From assembly GCA_937983085.1 (NCBI GenBank), contig CALJKZ010000269.1, positions 1 to 7,692 on the forward strand: a stretch of DNA of 7,692 nucleotides, written 5' to 3'. Below are positions 1 to 5,497 of the stretch, piece after piece. Each line of letters opens with the position of its first letter. Position 1 is the stretch's first letter. The notes beneath the pieces are model-generated. The model did no database searches. It was given only the letters and a program-made list of their open reading frames with translations, and was not told where the DNA came from. The translations under genes and the position numbers were made by a program. This DNA comes from an uncultured Gemmatimonadales bacterium (GTDB taxonomy: Bacteria > Gemmatimonadota > Gemmatimonadetes > Longimicrobiales > Gaopeijiaceae).

Positions 1-145
1 CGTCGAGGGTCTCGACGCGAGGGCCCATGGCCACCTCGAACGCCGCCGCGAGGGCACTCACCTCGTCCGCGCTGCACCCGTGGGCGCCGGCGGCGGCGGA
101 GAGGGACCGAGCCATGTGGGCGGCCCGTTGAGGTAGGGATCCCAT
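1..145 (-). CDS. Unrecognised protein, N-terminal 48 residues only (runs off the window)
   Basis: An open frame begins at an ATG read leftward from 145 and stays open to the window edge. It begins MGSLPQRAAHMARSLSAAAG and continues with an alanine-rich, probably helical stretch ending near the sequence VAMGPRVETLD. The start is supported by a GAGG motif about 6-7 bases upstream on the minus strand. It lies 16 bases after the stop of the alpha/beta hydrolase, the same tight spacing seen in the rest of this cluster. There is no signal peptide and no motif that I can assign to a family. It is probably the next gene of the minus-strand operon. The long frame on the same strand that spans 58-513 is in a different reading frame, is rich in Arg and Pro, and looks like a shadow. 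Confidence 0.55.
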   Translation of the reverse strand, partial: MGSLPQRAAHMARSLSAAAGAHGCSADEVSALAAAFEVAMGPRVETLD

Positions 146-161
146 GGACGCCTCGACAGCC

Positions 162-1034
162 TCAGTCGAGGAGATGGCGCCCGAAGTGCTCGCGCGTGGC
201 GGCCAGGGCCTGATCGAGCTCGGGCGTCGAGCCGGCGAAGGGATGGCGGGCCTCGAAGGTGTGCCCGGCGCCCTCCACGAGAAGGAGTCGGCCGTCGCCG
301 GCCAGAGCAGCGAGTCGCCGCCCTTCGTCGGGATCGACGGTTCCGTCGGCTTCGCCGTGAACCACGAGCCACGGGGCCAGGATGGCCTGCGCGGCGTTCG
401 AGATGTCCAGCCGCGCCTGGTTGCTCTCGAAGTCCTCGAGGAGGGTGACGTCCAGTGGCATCTGCTGGCCCGTGCGGGCGTTGGCGACATGGATTCGGCC
501 GGAGGCCCGCCATTCCGACTTCACCTCATCGCTCCAACGATCGAAGTCGGCTACCGCCGCCCAAGTGACGAGGGCCCTGACGTCGTCGTGCTCGGCAGTG
601 GCGAGAACGGCCTGGCCGCCCCCACGGCTGTGACCCAGGACGCCCACGCGCCCTTCGCCCCCGAACCCGGGAAGCTCGCCCGCTCGGACCGCGGACAGCA
701 CCCGACCGACCTCGTCGAGCTCTCGGCTCAGGGTGTTCCGGGCGAACCGCTCCAGCTCGGTGAACTCCCCCGGCTGGTCACCGATGCCGTTGTGCGAGAA
801 GTCGAACGACACGACGGCGTGGCCGGCCTCCGCCAGCGTCTGGCACGCATACGGAAAGAAGCCCCAATCCTTGAACCCCTTGAAGCCATGGAGCACCACG
901 ACGGCGCTGGACGGTTCCGTGCCTTCGGGCCAGCGAACCTCCCCGCGAAGGGGACCGTCCGTGTCCGGACCGAGGACGAAGTCGGCGATCCGGATCGTCA
1001 CGCGGTCGACTCGGTGGAGGTGGGCTTCACCCAC
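162..1034 (-). CDS. Alpha/beta hydrolase, dienelactone-hydrolase-like
   Basis: This 290-residue cytoplasmic protein has the full alpha/beta hydrolase layout. An early strand leads to the oxyanion-side motif VVVLHGFKGFKDWGFFP (45-61), followed by SFDFSHNG (76-83). The nucleophile elbow is GHSRGG with Ser136. The probable acid is Asp230 in VVHGEADGTVD, and the catalytic His is His258 in GAGHTF. There is no signal peptide. The HGFKGFKDWG signature is one I associate with a bacterial subgroup of DLH/BAAT-like hydrolases whose substrates are unknown. The start is uncertain. The GTG at 1034 has a GAGG about 9 bases upstream but overlaps the adenosyltransferase gene by 37 bases. A second GTG at 1001 forms a GTGA overlap with that gene's stop and would begin directly at the conserved domain (VTIRIADFVLG). 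Either way, translation is coupled to the upstream gene. Hydrolase fold is near certain; substrate is unknown. Confidence 0.9.
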   Translation of the reverse strand: MGEAHLHRVDRVTIRIADFVLGPDTDGPLRGEVRWPEGTEPSSAVVVLHGFKGFKDWGFFPYACQTLAEAGHAVVSFDFSHNGIGDQPGEFTELERFARNTLSRELDEVGRVLSAVRAGELPGFGGEGRVGVLGHSRGGGQAVLATAEHDDVRALVTWAAVADFDRWSDEVKSEWRASGRIHVANARTGQQMPLDVTLLEDFESNQARLDISNAAQAILAPWLVVHGEADGTVDPDEGRRLAALAGDGRLLLVEGAGHTFEARHPFAGSTPELDQALAATREHFGRHLLD

Positions 1035-1573
1035 TCCACGTCGCCTCGGCCCGCACGAAGGTTCTCCAGACGAGCAAGGGTGAAGAGGAGGTCGGAGAGA
1101 CGGTTGAGGTAGATGGTCACCCCGTCGGCCACGTCCTCCTCATGGGCGAGGGCCACGACCGCGCGCTCGGCACGACGGCACACGGTTCGCGCCACGTGAA
1201 GGGCCGCGGCCCCGGGTGAGCCGCCGGGCAGAATGAAGGCCCTGAGGGGCTCGAGCTCCTCGTCGGCCTCGTCGATCCACCCCTCCATGTCGGCGATCCG
1301 GTCCACCGGAACGTCGGGAATCACCGGACTCTTCCGGCCCTCGGCCGGAGGTGGCGTCGCCAGGGCCGACCCGATGGCGAAGAGGTCGTGCTGCACTCCC
1401 TCGAGACGCGAGCGTGTCGTCTCGTCGGCGACCAGGGTCACCCCCCAACCGATGACGGCATTCAACTCGTCGACGGGCCCGTACGCAGCGACGCGGAGCG
1501 AGTCCTTGGGGACACGTCCGCCGCCGAACAGCGCGGTCTTCCCGTCGTCTCCCGTACGCGTATAGATCTTCAC
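998..1573 (-). CDS. Cob(I)yrinic acid a,c-diamide adenosyltransferase, PduO type
   Basis: This 191-residue enzyme transfers the 5'-deoxyadenosyl group of ATP to cob(I)alamin, making adenosylcobalamin in the cytoplasm. The N-terminal ATP-binding signature is present: YTRTGDDGKTALFGGGRVPK (4-23), then RVAAYGPVDELNA (27-39). The middle shows FILPGGSPGAAALHVARTVCRRAER (113-137), with the arginine-rich substrate-contact helix. The C-terminal signature YLNRLSDLLFTLAR lies at 155-168. Length and motif order match the homotrimeric PduO/MMAB family rather than CobA or EutT. The start is a GTG, one base after the TGA of the 83-residue gene upstream and without a strong ribosome binding site, so coupled translation is likely. 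No cobalamin biosynthesis gene or B12-dependent enzyme is visible nearby. The acidic segment between 64 and 112 is the usual variable region. Confidence 0.95.
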   Translation of the reverse strand: MKIYTRTGDDGKTALFGGGRVPKDSLRVAAYGPVDELNAVIGWGVTLVADETTRSRLEGVQHDLFAIGSALATPPPAEGRKSPVIPDVPVDRIADMEGWIDEADEELEPLRAFILPGGSPGAAALHVARTVCRRAERAVVALAHEEDVADGVTIYLNRLSDLLFTLARLENLRAGRGDVEWVKPTSTESTA

Positions 1574-1574
1574 G

Positions 1575-1826
1575 TCAGGGCAGCTTGGTGAGGCGGGTGA
1601 GCTTGCGGATGTTCTGCGCCTTCTCGAGGAGGGACGTGGTGGCGTCCTCCGGCTCGGGCGTCAGGAGGTCGCGGATGTCGAGGAGGACCTCGAGGCGGAG
1701 CTGATCCCGCTGGTACTCCATGTCCAGGTCGGCCATGCGCGCCGAGTCGCCTTCCTTCTCGGCTGCGGTGAAGGCGTCCCGGAAGACGTTCTCCAGACTC
1801 TGAAGCACTCGTTCCCGATTGCGCAC
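1575..1826 (-). CDS. Small helical protein of unknown function
   Basis: This 83-residue protein begins at a GTG with a strong AGGAG Shine-Dalgarno (minus strand, 1834-1838) seven bases upstream, which fixes the start well. It is highly charged and predicted to be almost entirely helical: MRNRERVLQSLENVFRDAF, then an acidic and basic amphipathic stretch with LRLEVLLDIRDLL around 44-56. A possible hinge at PEPED follows, and then a basic tail with QNIRKLTRLTKLP. There is no Cys, no signal peptide and no membrane segment. I do not recognise the family. It sits between the COG2945 hydrolase (21-base gap) and the adenosyltransferase (1-base gap), so it is expressed with them. A coiled-coil or protein-partner role is a guess from composition. 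Codon use and spacing look like a real gene. Confidence 0.75.
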   Translation of the reverse strand: MRNRERVLQSLENVFRDAFTAAEKEGDSARMADLDMEYQRDQLRLEVLLDIRDLLTPEPEDATTSLLEKAQNIRKLTRLTKLP

Positions 1827-1833
1827 GCTTCGT

Positions 1834-1838
1834 CTCCT
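1834..1838 (-). promoter_or_regulatory. Ribosome binding site AGGAG fixing a GTG start
   Basis: On the minus strand AGGAG sits inside AGAGGAGA, seven bases before the GTG at 1826. It is the best Shine-Dalgarno in the minus cluster and decides the start of the 83-residue gene, which has no ATG at its beginning. Confidence 0.7.
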
Positions 1839-1847
1839 CTCAGCCGG

Positions 1848-2507
1848 TCAGACCGTGGCCAGGACGCGCGACCCCGGACCCGAATCGAAGTACCCCCGGA
1901 CCGCGCCTCTCAGTTCATCGAGGCGACCCTCGAAGTAGTGATCGGTTCCGGCCACGGGCACCACGGTGATGTGGGAGCCGAGGGGAGCCACCGCATCCCG
2001 CACCGCGCGCGCCGAACCGAACTCGTCGTGCTCGCCCTGGACGATGAGCGTCGGCTTGGGGGCCTCGGCGAGGAAGCCGTAGTCGTATCGATCGTCCAGA
2101 TCCACGGGCAGACCGAGGCCGAGGAGAGCCGCTACGCGCTCGTCGGGGGCGCCGACACCGAGAGCCACCATGGACCCGAAGGAGAAGCCTCCGACCACGA
2201 GCGGCAGATGAGGGTGCTCGTCCACCAACCAGTCGATGGCGGCCCGGACGTCGTCCTGCTCCCCGACCCCGTCGTCGAAGCTCCCGGTGCTGGTGCCCAC
2301 GCCTCGGAAGTTGAAGCGAAGCACCATGAGCCCCGCCTCGTTGAGTCCCTGGGCCGCGCGATACACGGCCTTGGTGTGCATGGTGCCGCCATGGAGAGGA
2401 TGCGGGTGGCACATCACGGCGGCGCCCCGGACGGTACCGTCGGGCGCCTTCAAAACGGCTTCGAGATGCCCGTGGTCCACGGGGATCGTCATGGTGCCGA
2501 AGGCCAT
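1848..2507 (-). CDS. Alpha/beta hydrolase, COG2945 type
   Basis: This 219-residue cytoplasmic hydrolase is the first gene of the minus-strand cluster. It shows the signature of the COG2945 group: CHPHPLHGGTMHTKAVY (33-49), LRFNFRGVGTSTGSFDDGVGE (63-83), and the nucleophile elbow GGFSFGS with Ser109. The probable acid is Asp161 in VQGEHDEF, and the catalytic His is His190 in GTDHYFEG. The length of about 210-220 residues is usual for the group. The proteins of this group are widespread and act on unknown, probably small ester or thioester substrates. The start is ATG. The only upstream purine motif is a GAGG about 10 bases away, so initiation may be modest. The gene belongs to a different subgroup from the second hydrolase in this cluster, with different flanking motifs, so the two are not a recent duplication. 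Confidence 0.9.
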   Translation of the reverse strand: MAFGTMTIPVDHGHLEAVLKAPDGTVRGAAVMCHPHPLHGGTMHTKAVYRAAQGLNEAGLMVLRFNFRGVGTSTGSFDDGVGEQDDVRAAIDWLVDEHPHLPLVVGGFSFGSMVALGVGAPDERVAALLGLGLPVDLDDRYDYGFLAEAPKPTLIVQGEHDEFGSARAVRDAVAPLGSHITVVPVAGTDHYFEGRLDELRGAVRGYFDSGPGSRVLATV

Positions 2508-2637
2508 GGGGAGGGAGCCTCGGATTCGGAGTGCGAAAGCCTCGGTCGGACGCAGACTTAGCTGTCGACCCAGGGGTGTTCGAAGTTATCTTCAGCAGAC
2601 GTCTCGACGGGGTCAACCCAACCGGAGAAGGCCGTAC
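2508..2637. promoter_or_regulatory. Divergent intergenic region with candidate promoters and a small inverted repeat
   Basis: These 130 bases separate the first genes of the two divergent clusters, so both promoters should lie here or just inside the genes. On the plus strand a weak pair, TCGACC (2565-2570) and TATCTT (2587-2592), has a 16-base spacer and ends about 45 bases before the ATG at 2638. On the minus strand TTGACC (complement of 2611-2616) is a good -35 match. However, the nearest -10-like GATAAC (complement of 2585-2590) is 20 bases away, which is too long. A short inverted repeat GAAG-TTAT-CTTC spans 2582-2593 and overlaps both -10 candidates. All assignments are by eye from sigma-70-like consensus and are weak; only the location of the region is well supported. 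Confidence 0.35.
2624..2631 (+). promoter_or_regulatory. Ribosome binding site GGAGAAGG
   Basis: GGAGAAGG lies 6 bases before the ATG at 2638. It decides the start of the HTH/zinc-ribbon gene, whose frame is open far upstream (to 2236) across the divergent region. Confidence 0.6.
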
Positions 2638-3114
2638 ATGCACGCGTCTGCAATCACACCCGCGGTCGTGGATCGGGCGAACGAGCTCTACTGGGGTTCG
2701 GACAAGAGCGTGAACCAGATCGCCGACGACCTCGAGCTCTCGAAGGGCGCGCTGTACGGCATCATCGAGCCCGAGCCCAGCGGTCTCGGGTGTCCCCTGT
2801 GCGGCGACGAGGTCGTCTACTCCAATCGCACGGCGAAGACCAAGGAGATGCTGGACTGTCCCACATGCGACTGGGACGGGGGCCCCGACGAGACCATCGA
2901 CAGGGTGACGACGGTGGCCCCGAGCTCCAACGGAGCGTCTGCGACGCGGAGCGACATGGTTTCGGGTGACGACGACGAGGACGATTCCAACTACCCTGCG
3001 GAACGGCTGCCGCCTCCACCCATCATCCGCCCGTCCACCACCACGGTGGCCGGTGGCGCCCTCATCGGGGCGGCCGTGGGACTCGCCCTCGTCCTGTGGG
3101 CCCGCCGCCGGTGA
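2638..3114 (+). CDS. HTH/zinc-ribbon protein with C-terminal membrane anchor, putative regulator
   Basis: This 158-residue protein heads the plus-strand cluster. Residues about 8-44 form a helix-turn-helix: VDRANELYWGSDKSVNQIAD, then DLELSKGALYGII, with the classic IADDLELSKGALY recognition region. A zinc ribbon follows with Cys52, Cys55, Cys74 and Cys77 (CPLC and CPTC). After that comes a low-complexity acidic linker (DDDEDD at 111-116) and a proline run (PPPP at 125-128). A single hydrophobic helix (about 136-154) ends in ARRR, typical of a tail anchor. The predicted topology is a cytoplasmic DNA-binding head tethered to the inner membrane. The frame extends upstream, but the ATG at 2638 has the GGAGAAGG site and all recognisable domains lie after it. 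The stop overlaps the next start (GTGA). A membrane-tethered transcription regulator is the best guess; the target is unknown, and it could act on its own divergent promoter. Confidence 0.85.
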   Translation: MHASAITPAVVDRANELYWGSDKSVNQIADDLELSKGALYGIIEPEPSGLGCPLCGDEVVYSNRTAKTKEMLDCPTCDWDGGPDETIDRVTTVAPSSNGASATRSDMVSGDDDEDDSNYPAERLPPPPIIRPSTTTVAGGALIGAAVGLALVLWARRR

Positions 3115-3980
3115 CGAGTACCGGTCCGGAATCTCCGCCGGAGCCCCACACCCAGGCGGCAGACGCCGAGGCGCTCCCTCGCGCGGTAGCGGATCGTTTC
3201 GAGCGCCGGCTCGAGATGACCGTTCCGGACCGGCACAACCCGAAGCTCCATAGGGTCATCGAGTTGGTGAACGCCGACGACGACCTGTACGCCCTGTGGT
3301 TGGCGTCGAACGTGAACGCCGTGGAGCGGCTCGACATGACCGACCACGGACCCGTGCACGTGAAGATCGTCATGAACATCGCCGTGCGCCTTCTCCGGCT
3401 CCTCGTCGACGCGGGCATCCAACCAGGCGTCGTCGAGTCGTACGCCATGACGAAGGAGGACGCCGAGGTCGTCGTGGCCCTCGCGGCGCTCCTCCACGAC
3501 ATCGGGATCTCCATCCATCGCGACGAGCACGAGTCGTTCTCGCTCTTCCTCGCCGCGGACAAGCTTCGCGGGATTTTGCCGGAGATCTATGTGGGACCCG
3601 AGGAGACCATCATCCGGTCCGAGATCCTCCACGCCATCATCGCTCATCGGTCGGGGGGACGGCCCCTCACCGTCGAGGCCGGGGTCGTGCGCATTGCCGA
3701 TGCCCTGGACATGGCGAAGGGCCGCTCGCGGATTCCCTTCGAGGCCGGCTCGCTCTCCATCCACTCGGTCTCGGCTGCCGCGGTGGAGTCGGTGAGCATC
3801 GAGCGCGGGGAAAGCCACCCCGTGTGCATCACCATCGAGCTCTCCAACTCGGCGGGTCTCTTCCAGCTCGACCAGCTCCTGCGCAGCAAGCTCAAGGGGA
3901 GCGGCCTCGAGCCCCACCTCGAGGTACAGGCTCGGCTCGGAAGCGAGGAGAAGAGGCTCCTCACGGACTTCAGGCTCTGA
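3111..3980 (+). CDS. HD-domain metal-dependent phosphohydrolase-like protein
   Basis: This 289-residue protein starts at a GTG that overlaps the TGA of the upstream gene (GTGA); an upstream in-frame GTG at 3096 would add five residues. After a Pro/Glu-rich, probably disordered N-terminus, the core begins around residue 40. HD-type metal ligands are visible: His79 and His83 in MTDHGPVHVKIV, the His129-Asp130 doublet in ALLHDIGISIHR, His174/His179 in ILHAIIAHR, and Asp197 in RIADALDMAKGRSRIPF. The C-terminal part (about 205-289) is a conserved ligand-like region with SNSAGLFQLDQLLRSKL. I recognise the whole pattern as a conserved family found in archaea and some bacteria and annotated as HD phosphohydrolases; its substrate is not known to me. 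All metal ligands are retained, so it is probably active, possibly on nucleotides or phosphoesters. Cytoplasmic; three bases separate it from ccdA. Confidence 0.88.
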   Translation: MTSTGPESPPEPHTQAADAEALPRAVADRFERRLEMTVPDRHNPKLHRVIELVNADDDLYALWLASNVNAVERLDMTDHGPVHVKIVMNIAVRLLRLLVDAGIQPGVVESYAMTKEDAEVVVALAALLHDIGISIHRDEHESFSLFLAADKLRGILPEIYVGPEETIIRSEILHAIIAHRSGGRPLTVEAGVVRIADALDMAKGRSRIPFEAGSLSIHSVSAAAVESVSIERGESHPVCITIELSNSAGLFQLDQLLRSKLKGSGLEPHLEVQARLGSEEKRLLTDFRL

Positions 3981-3983
3981 TCC

Positions 3984-4730
3984 ATGCCGGGCCTGGAGGT
4001 GGAGATCTCGTATCCGCTCGCGTTTCTCGCCGGCCTTGTGTCGTTCCTCGCGCCGTGTGTCCTCCCCATCGTCCCGAGCTATCTGGCGTTCGTCTCGGGA
4101 CTGACGCTGGGAGAGCTCACGGAGCGGCCCACGCCGGAGATCCGCCGGACCGCCGCCCTCCACTCCGTGCTCTTCGTGGTGGGCTTCGGGGTCGTCTTCA
4201 TGACCCTCGGGCTGGTGGCTACGGCTGCCGGTGCGGCCATCTCGGCGGCTCTGCCGTGGCTCACCCGGGCGGGCGGCGTCGTGCTCGTCCTGTTCGGTCT
4301 CGTGGTGGCCGGCGTCATCGACATCCCGGCACTCGCGCGACAGCGGCGTGTAGAGCTTTCGTCCCGCCCTGCAGGAGCCTTGGGGTCGGTGGCGGTGGGG
4401 GTCGCGTTCGGCGCTGGCTGGACGCCGTGCATTGGACCCATTCTCGGCTCCATCCTACTCTACGCGGGGCTCGAAACGACGATGGTGCACGGCACGGCAC
4501 TGCTCGGGACATACGCACTCGGTCTCGGCGTACCCTTCGTTGCCACATCGGTGGGGCTCAACTGGTTCCTCGCCGGCTCCTCGTGGGCGCGGCGTTGGAT
4601 CTCGCCCATCCAGAAGGTGGCCGGAACCGTGCTCGTGCTCATCGGCGTTCTCATGGTCACGGGACACTTCGCCACCCTCGCGGCGTTCCTGGCCGATATG
4701 GGCCAACTCATCAACCTGGACGTTCAATGA
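3984..4730 (+). CDS. ccdA: Cytochrome c biogenesis / thiol-disulfide transport protein CcdA
   Basis: This 248-residue inner-membrane protein carries electrons from cytoplasmic thioredoxin to extracytoplasmic thiol proteins. Six hydrophobic segments are visible at about 10-38, 60-83, 96-115, 133-160, 168-192 and 212-240. The two redox-active cysteines sit in the expected places: Cys25 in SFLAPCVLPIVPSYL and Cys149 in AGWTPCIGPILGSIL, the paired, pseudo-symmetric motif of the CcdA/DsbD transmembrane family. It lacks the DsbD alpha and gamma thioredoxin domains, and its length is normal for stand-alone CcdA. The start is ATG, three bases after the HD-gene stop, with no strong ribosome binding site, suggesting coupling. 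Its stop overlaps the next start in ATGA. The DsbA-like lipoprotein next door is the likely redox partner. Symbol given because the motif pair and length are diagnostic. Confidence 0.93.
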   Translation: MPGLEVEISYPLAFLAGLVSFLAPCVLPIVPSYLAFVSGLTLGELTERPTPEIRRTAALHSVLFVVGFGVVFMTLGLVATAAGAAISAALPWLTRAGGVVLVLFGLVVAGVIDIPALARQRRVELSSRPAGALGSVAVGVAFGAGWTPCIGPILGSILLYAGLETTMVHGTALLGTYALGLGVPFVATSVGLNWFLAGSSWARRWISPIQKVAGTVLVLIGVLMVTGHFATLAAFLADMGQLINLDVQ

Positions 4731-5497
4731 TCGTGAAGAAGAAGCTCCTCACCTCGTTCCTCGTCGTGCTGAGCGCGGCCGCGTGCGGCGGTGACCCTGC
4801 GGAGGACGCAAGCACCGAGGAGTTGAACCGCCAGCTCCTCGCGGCACCCGTCACCGACGGACGCTCCACCCCTGTGGCCGTGGATCCGGCGTTGGCTCAG
4901 GAGGGCCCGCGCCTCCCCGTATCGCAGGTGGGCATCAACAGGGGCAGCGCCGAGGCGCCGGTGAAGGTGGTGGAGCTTTCGGACTACGGCTGCGGCTTCT
5001 GTCGTCAGTTCCATCAGGAGACCTTCCCGACCCTCCTGGCCAAGTTCATCGACACCGGCATGGTGGAGTGGAAGTTCGTGCCCTTCGTCACCGGCATGTT
5101 CGGGAACTCCGTTGCCGTCACCGAAGCCGCGGAGTGCGTCCACGCCCAGAACGTCGACGCTTTCGAAGCGTTCAGCAGCCGCCTGTGGGACGAGCAGTCC
5201 ACGTGGAAGGGCAGCGACGATCCCGCCGCCGTGGTTCGGCCGTGGGCGACGGAGCTCGGTATCGACATGGCGGGCTACGACACGTGCCTGGCCGAGGATC
5301 AGCAGCTGAGCCGCGTGGCGTCGTCCACGAGCCTGGCCCAACAGCTCGGAGTCCGGGGAACGCCGACCTTCGTGGTCATCGGGTATCCGCCGCTTCAGGG
5401 GGCGCTCCCCCTCGACATGTTCCAGCAGGTCCTCACGGCCGTGCACGCCCAGAATACGGGAGCAGCCGCGGCGCCTGGCGGCGAAGGCCAGCGCTGA
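4727..5497 (+). CDS. DsbA-family thioredoxin-fold protein, probable lipoprotein
   Basis: This 256-residue exported protein has an N-terminal signal with basic MIVKKK, a hydrophobic core, and LSAAACGG placing Cys20 at a lipobox-like site. The residue at -3 is Ala, so the lipobox is imperfect. After a linker to about residue 75, the DsbA/BdbD-like domain (Thioredoxin_4 type) begins with VVELSDYGCGFCRQFH; the active site is CGFC at 89-92. The cis-proline motif is Thr212-Pro213 in GVRGTPTFVV. Two more cysteines, Cys137 and Cys187, are in positions where many BdbD-like members carry them. Being anchored beside CcdA, it is likely kept reduced or recycled by it, as in a cytochrome c maturation or disulfide-isomerisation path. 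An oxidase or reductase role cannot be decided from sequence. The start ATG overlaps the ccdA stop (ATGA). The C-terminus is a short Ala/Gly-rich tail. Confidence 0.9.
   Translation: MIVKKKLLTSFLVVLSAAACGGDPAEDASTEELNRQLLAAPVTDGRSTPVAVDPALAQEGPRLPVSQVGINRGSAEAPVKVVELSDYGCGFCRQFHQETFPTLLAKFIDTGMVEWKFVPFVTGMFGNSVAVTEAAECVHAQNVDAFEAFSSRLWDEQSTWKGSDDPAAVVRPWATELGIDMAGYDTCLAEDQQLSRVASSTSLAQQLGVRGTPTFVVIGYPPLQGALPLDMFQQVLTAVHAQNTGAAAAPGGEGQR
5483..5487 (+). promoter_or_regulatory. Ribosome binding site GAAGG supporting a CTG start
   Basis: GAAGG inside GGCGAAGGCCAGCGCTGA lies six bases before the CTG at 5494. No ATG, GTG or TTG follows it in the correct frame before 5638, so this site is the main sequence support for a CTG start of the next gene. 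Confidence 0.4.

Noticed and set aside
144..1112. 322-residue plus-strand open frame
   Set aside because: It lies opposite the DLH-like hydrolase, whose complete motifs show that the minus strand is coding. The plus frame has no recognisable motif and is a GC-driven shadow.
2236..2637. Upstream extension of the HTH/zinc-ribbon frame
   Set aside because: It crosses the divergent region and runs antisense through the COG2945 hydrolase. All domains and a good ribosome binding site place the start at 2638.
1915..2643. 242-residue minus-strand frame overlapping the COG2945 hydrolase
   Set aside because: Arg/Pro/Gly-rich translation in another frame of a convincing gene; no family motif.
2991..4163. 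390-residue minus-strand open frame
   Set aside because: Antisense to the HD and ccdA genes; composition is rich in His, Arg, Glu and Asp with no domain. The plus-strand genes carry clear motifs.
3296..4726. Very long plus frame leading into the DsbA-like gene (733 residues in total)
   Set aside because: Only the part from 4727 is real. Upstream, the frame runs through the HD and ccdA genes out of phase, as an Arg/Gly-rich shadow. It is not a fusion protein.
5068..5493. Upstream extension of the propeller gene frame to 5068
   Set aside because: This would place about 140 Arg-rich residues before the signal peptide and overlap most of the DsbA-like gene; the signal peptide argues for a start near 5494.
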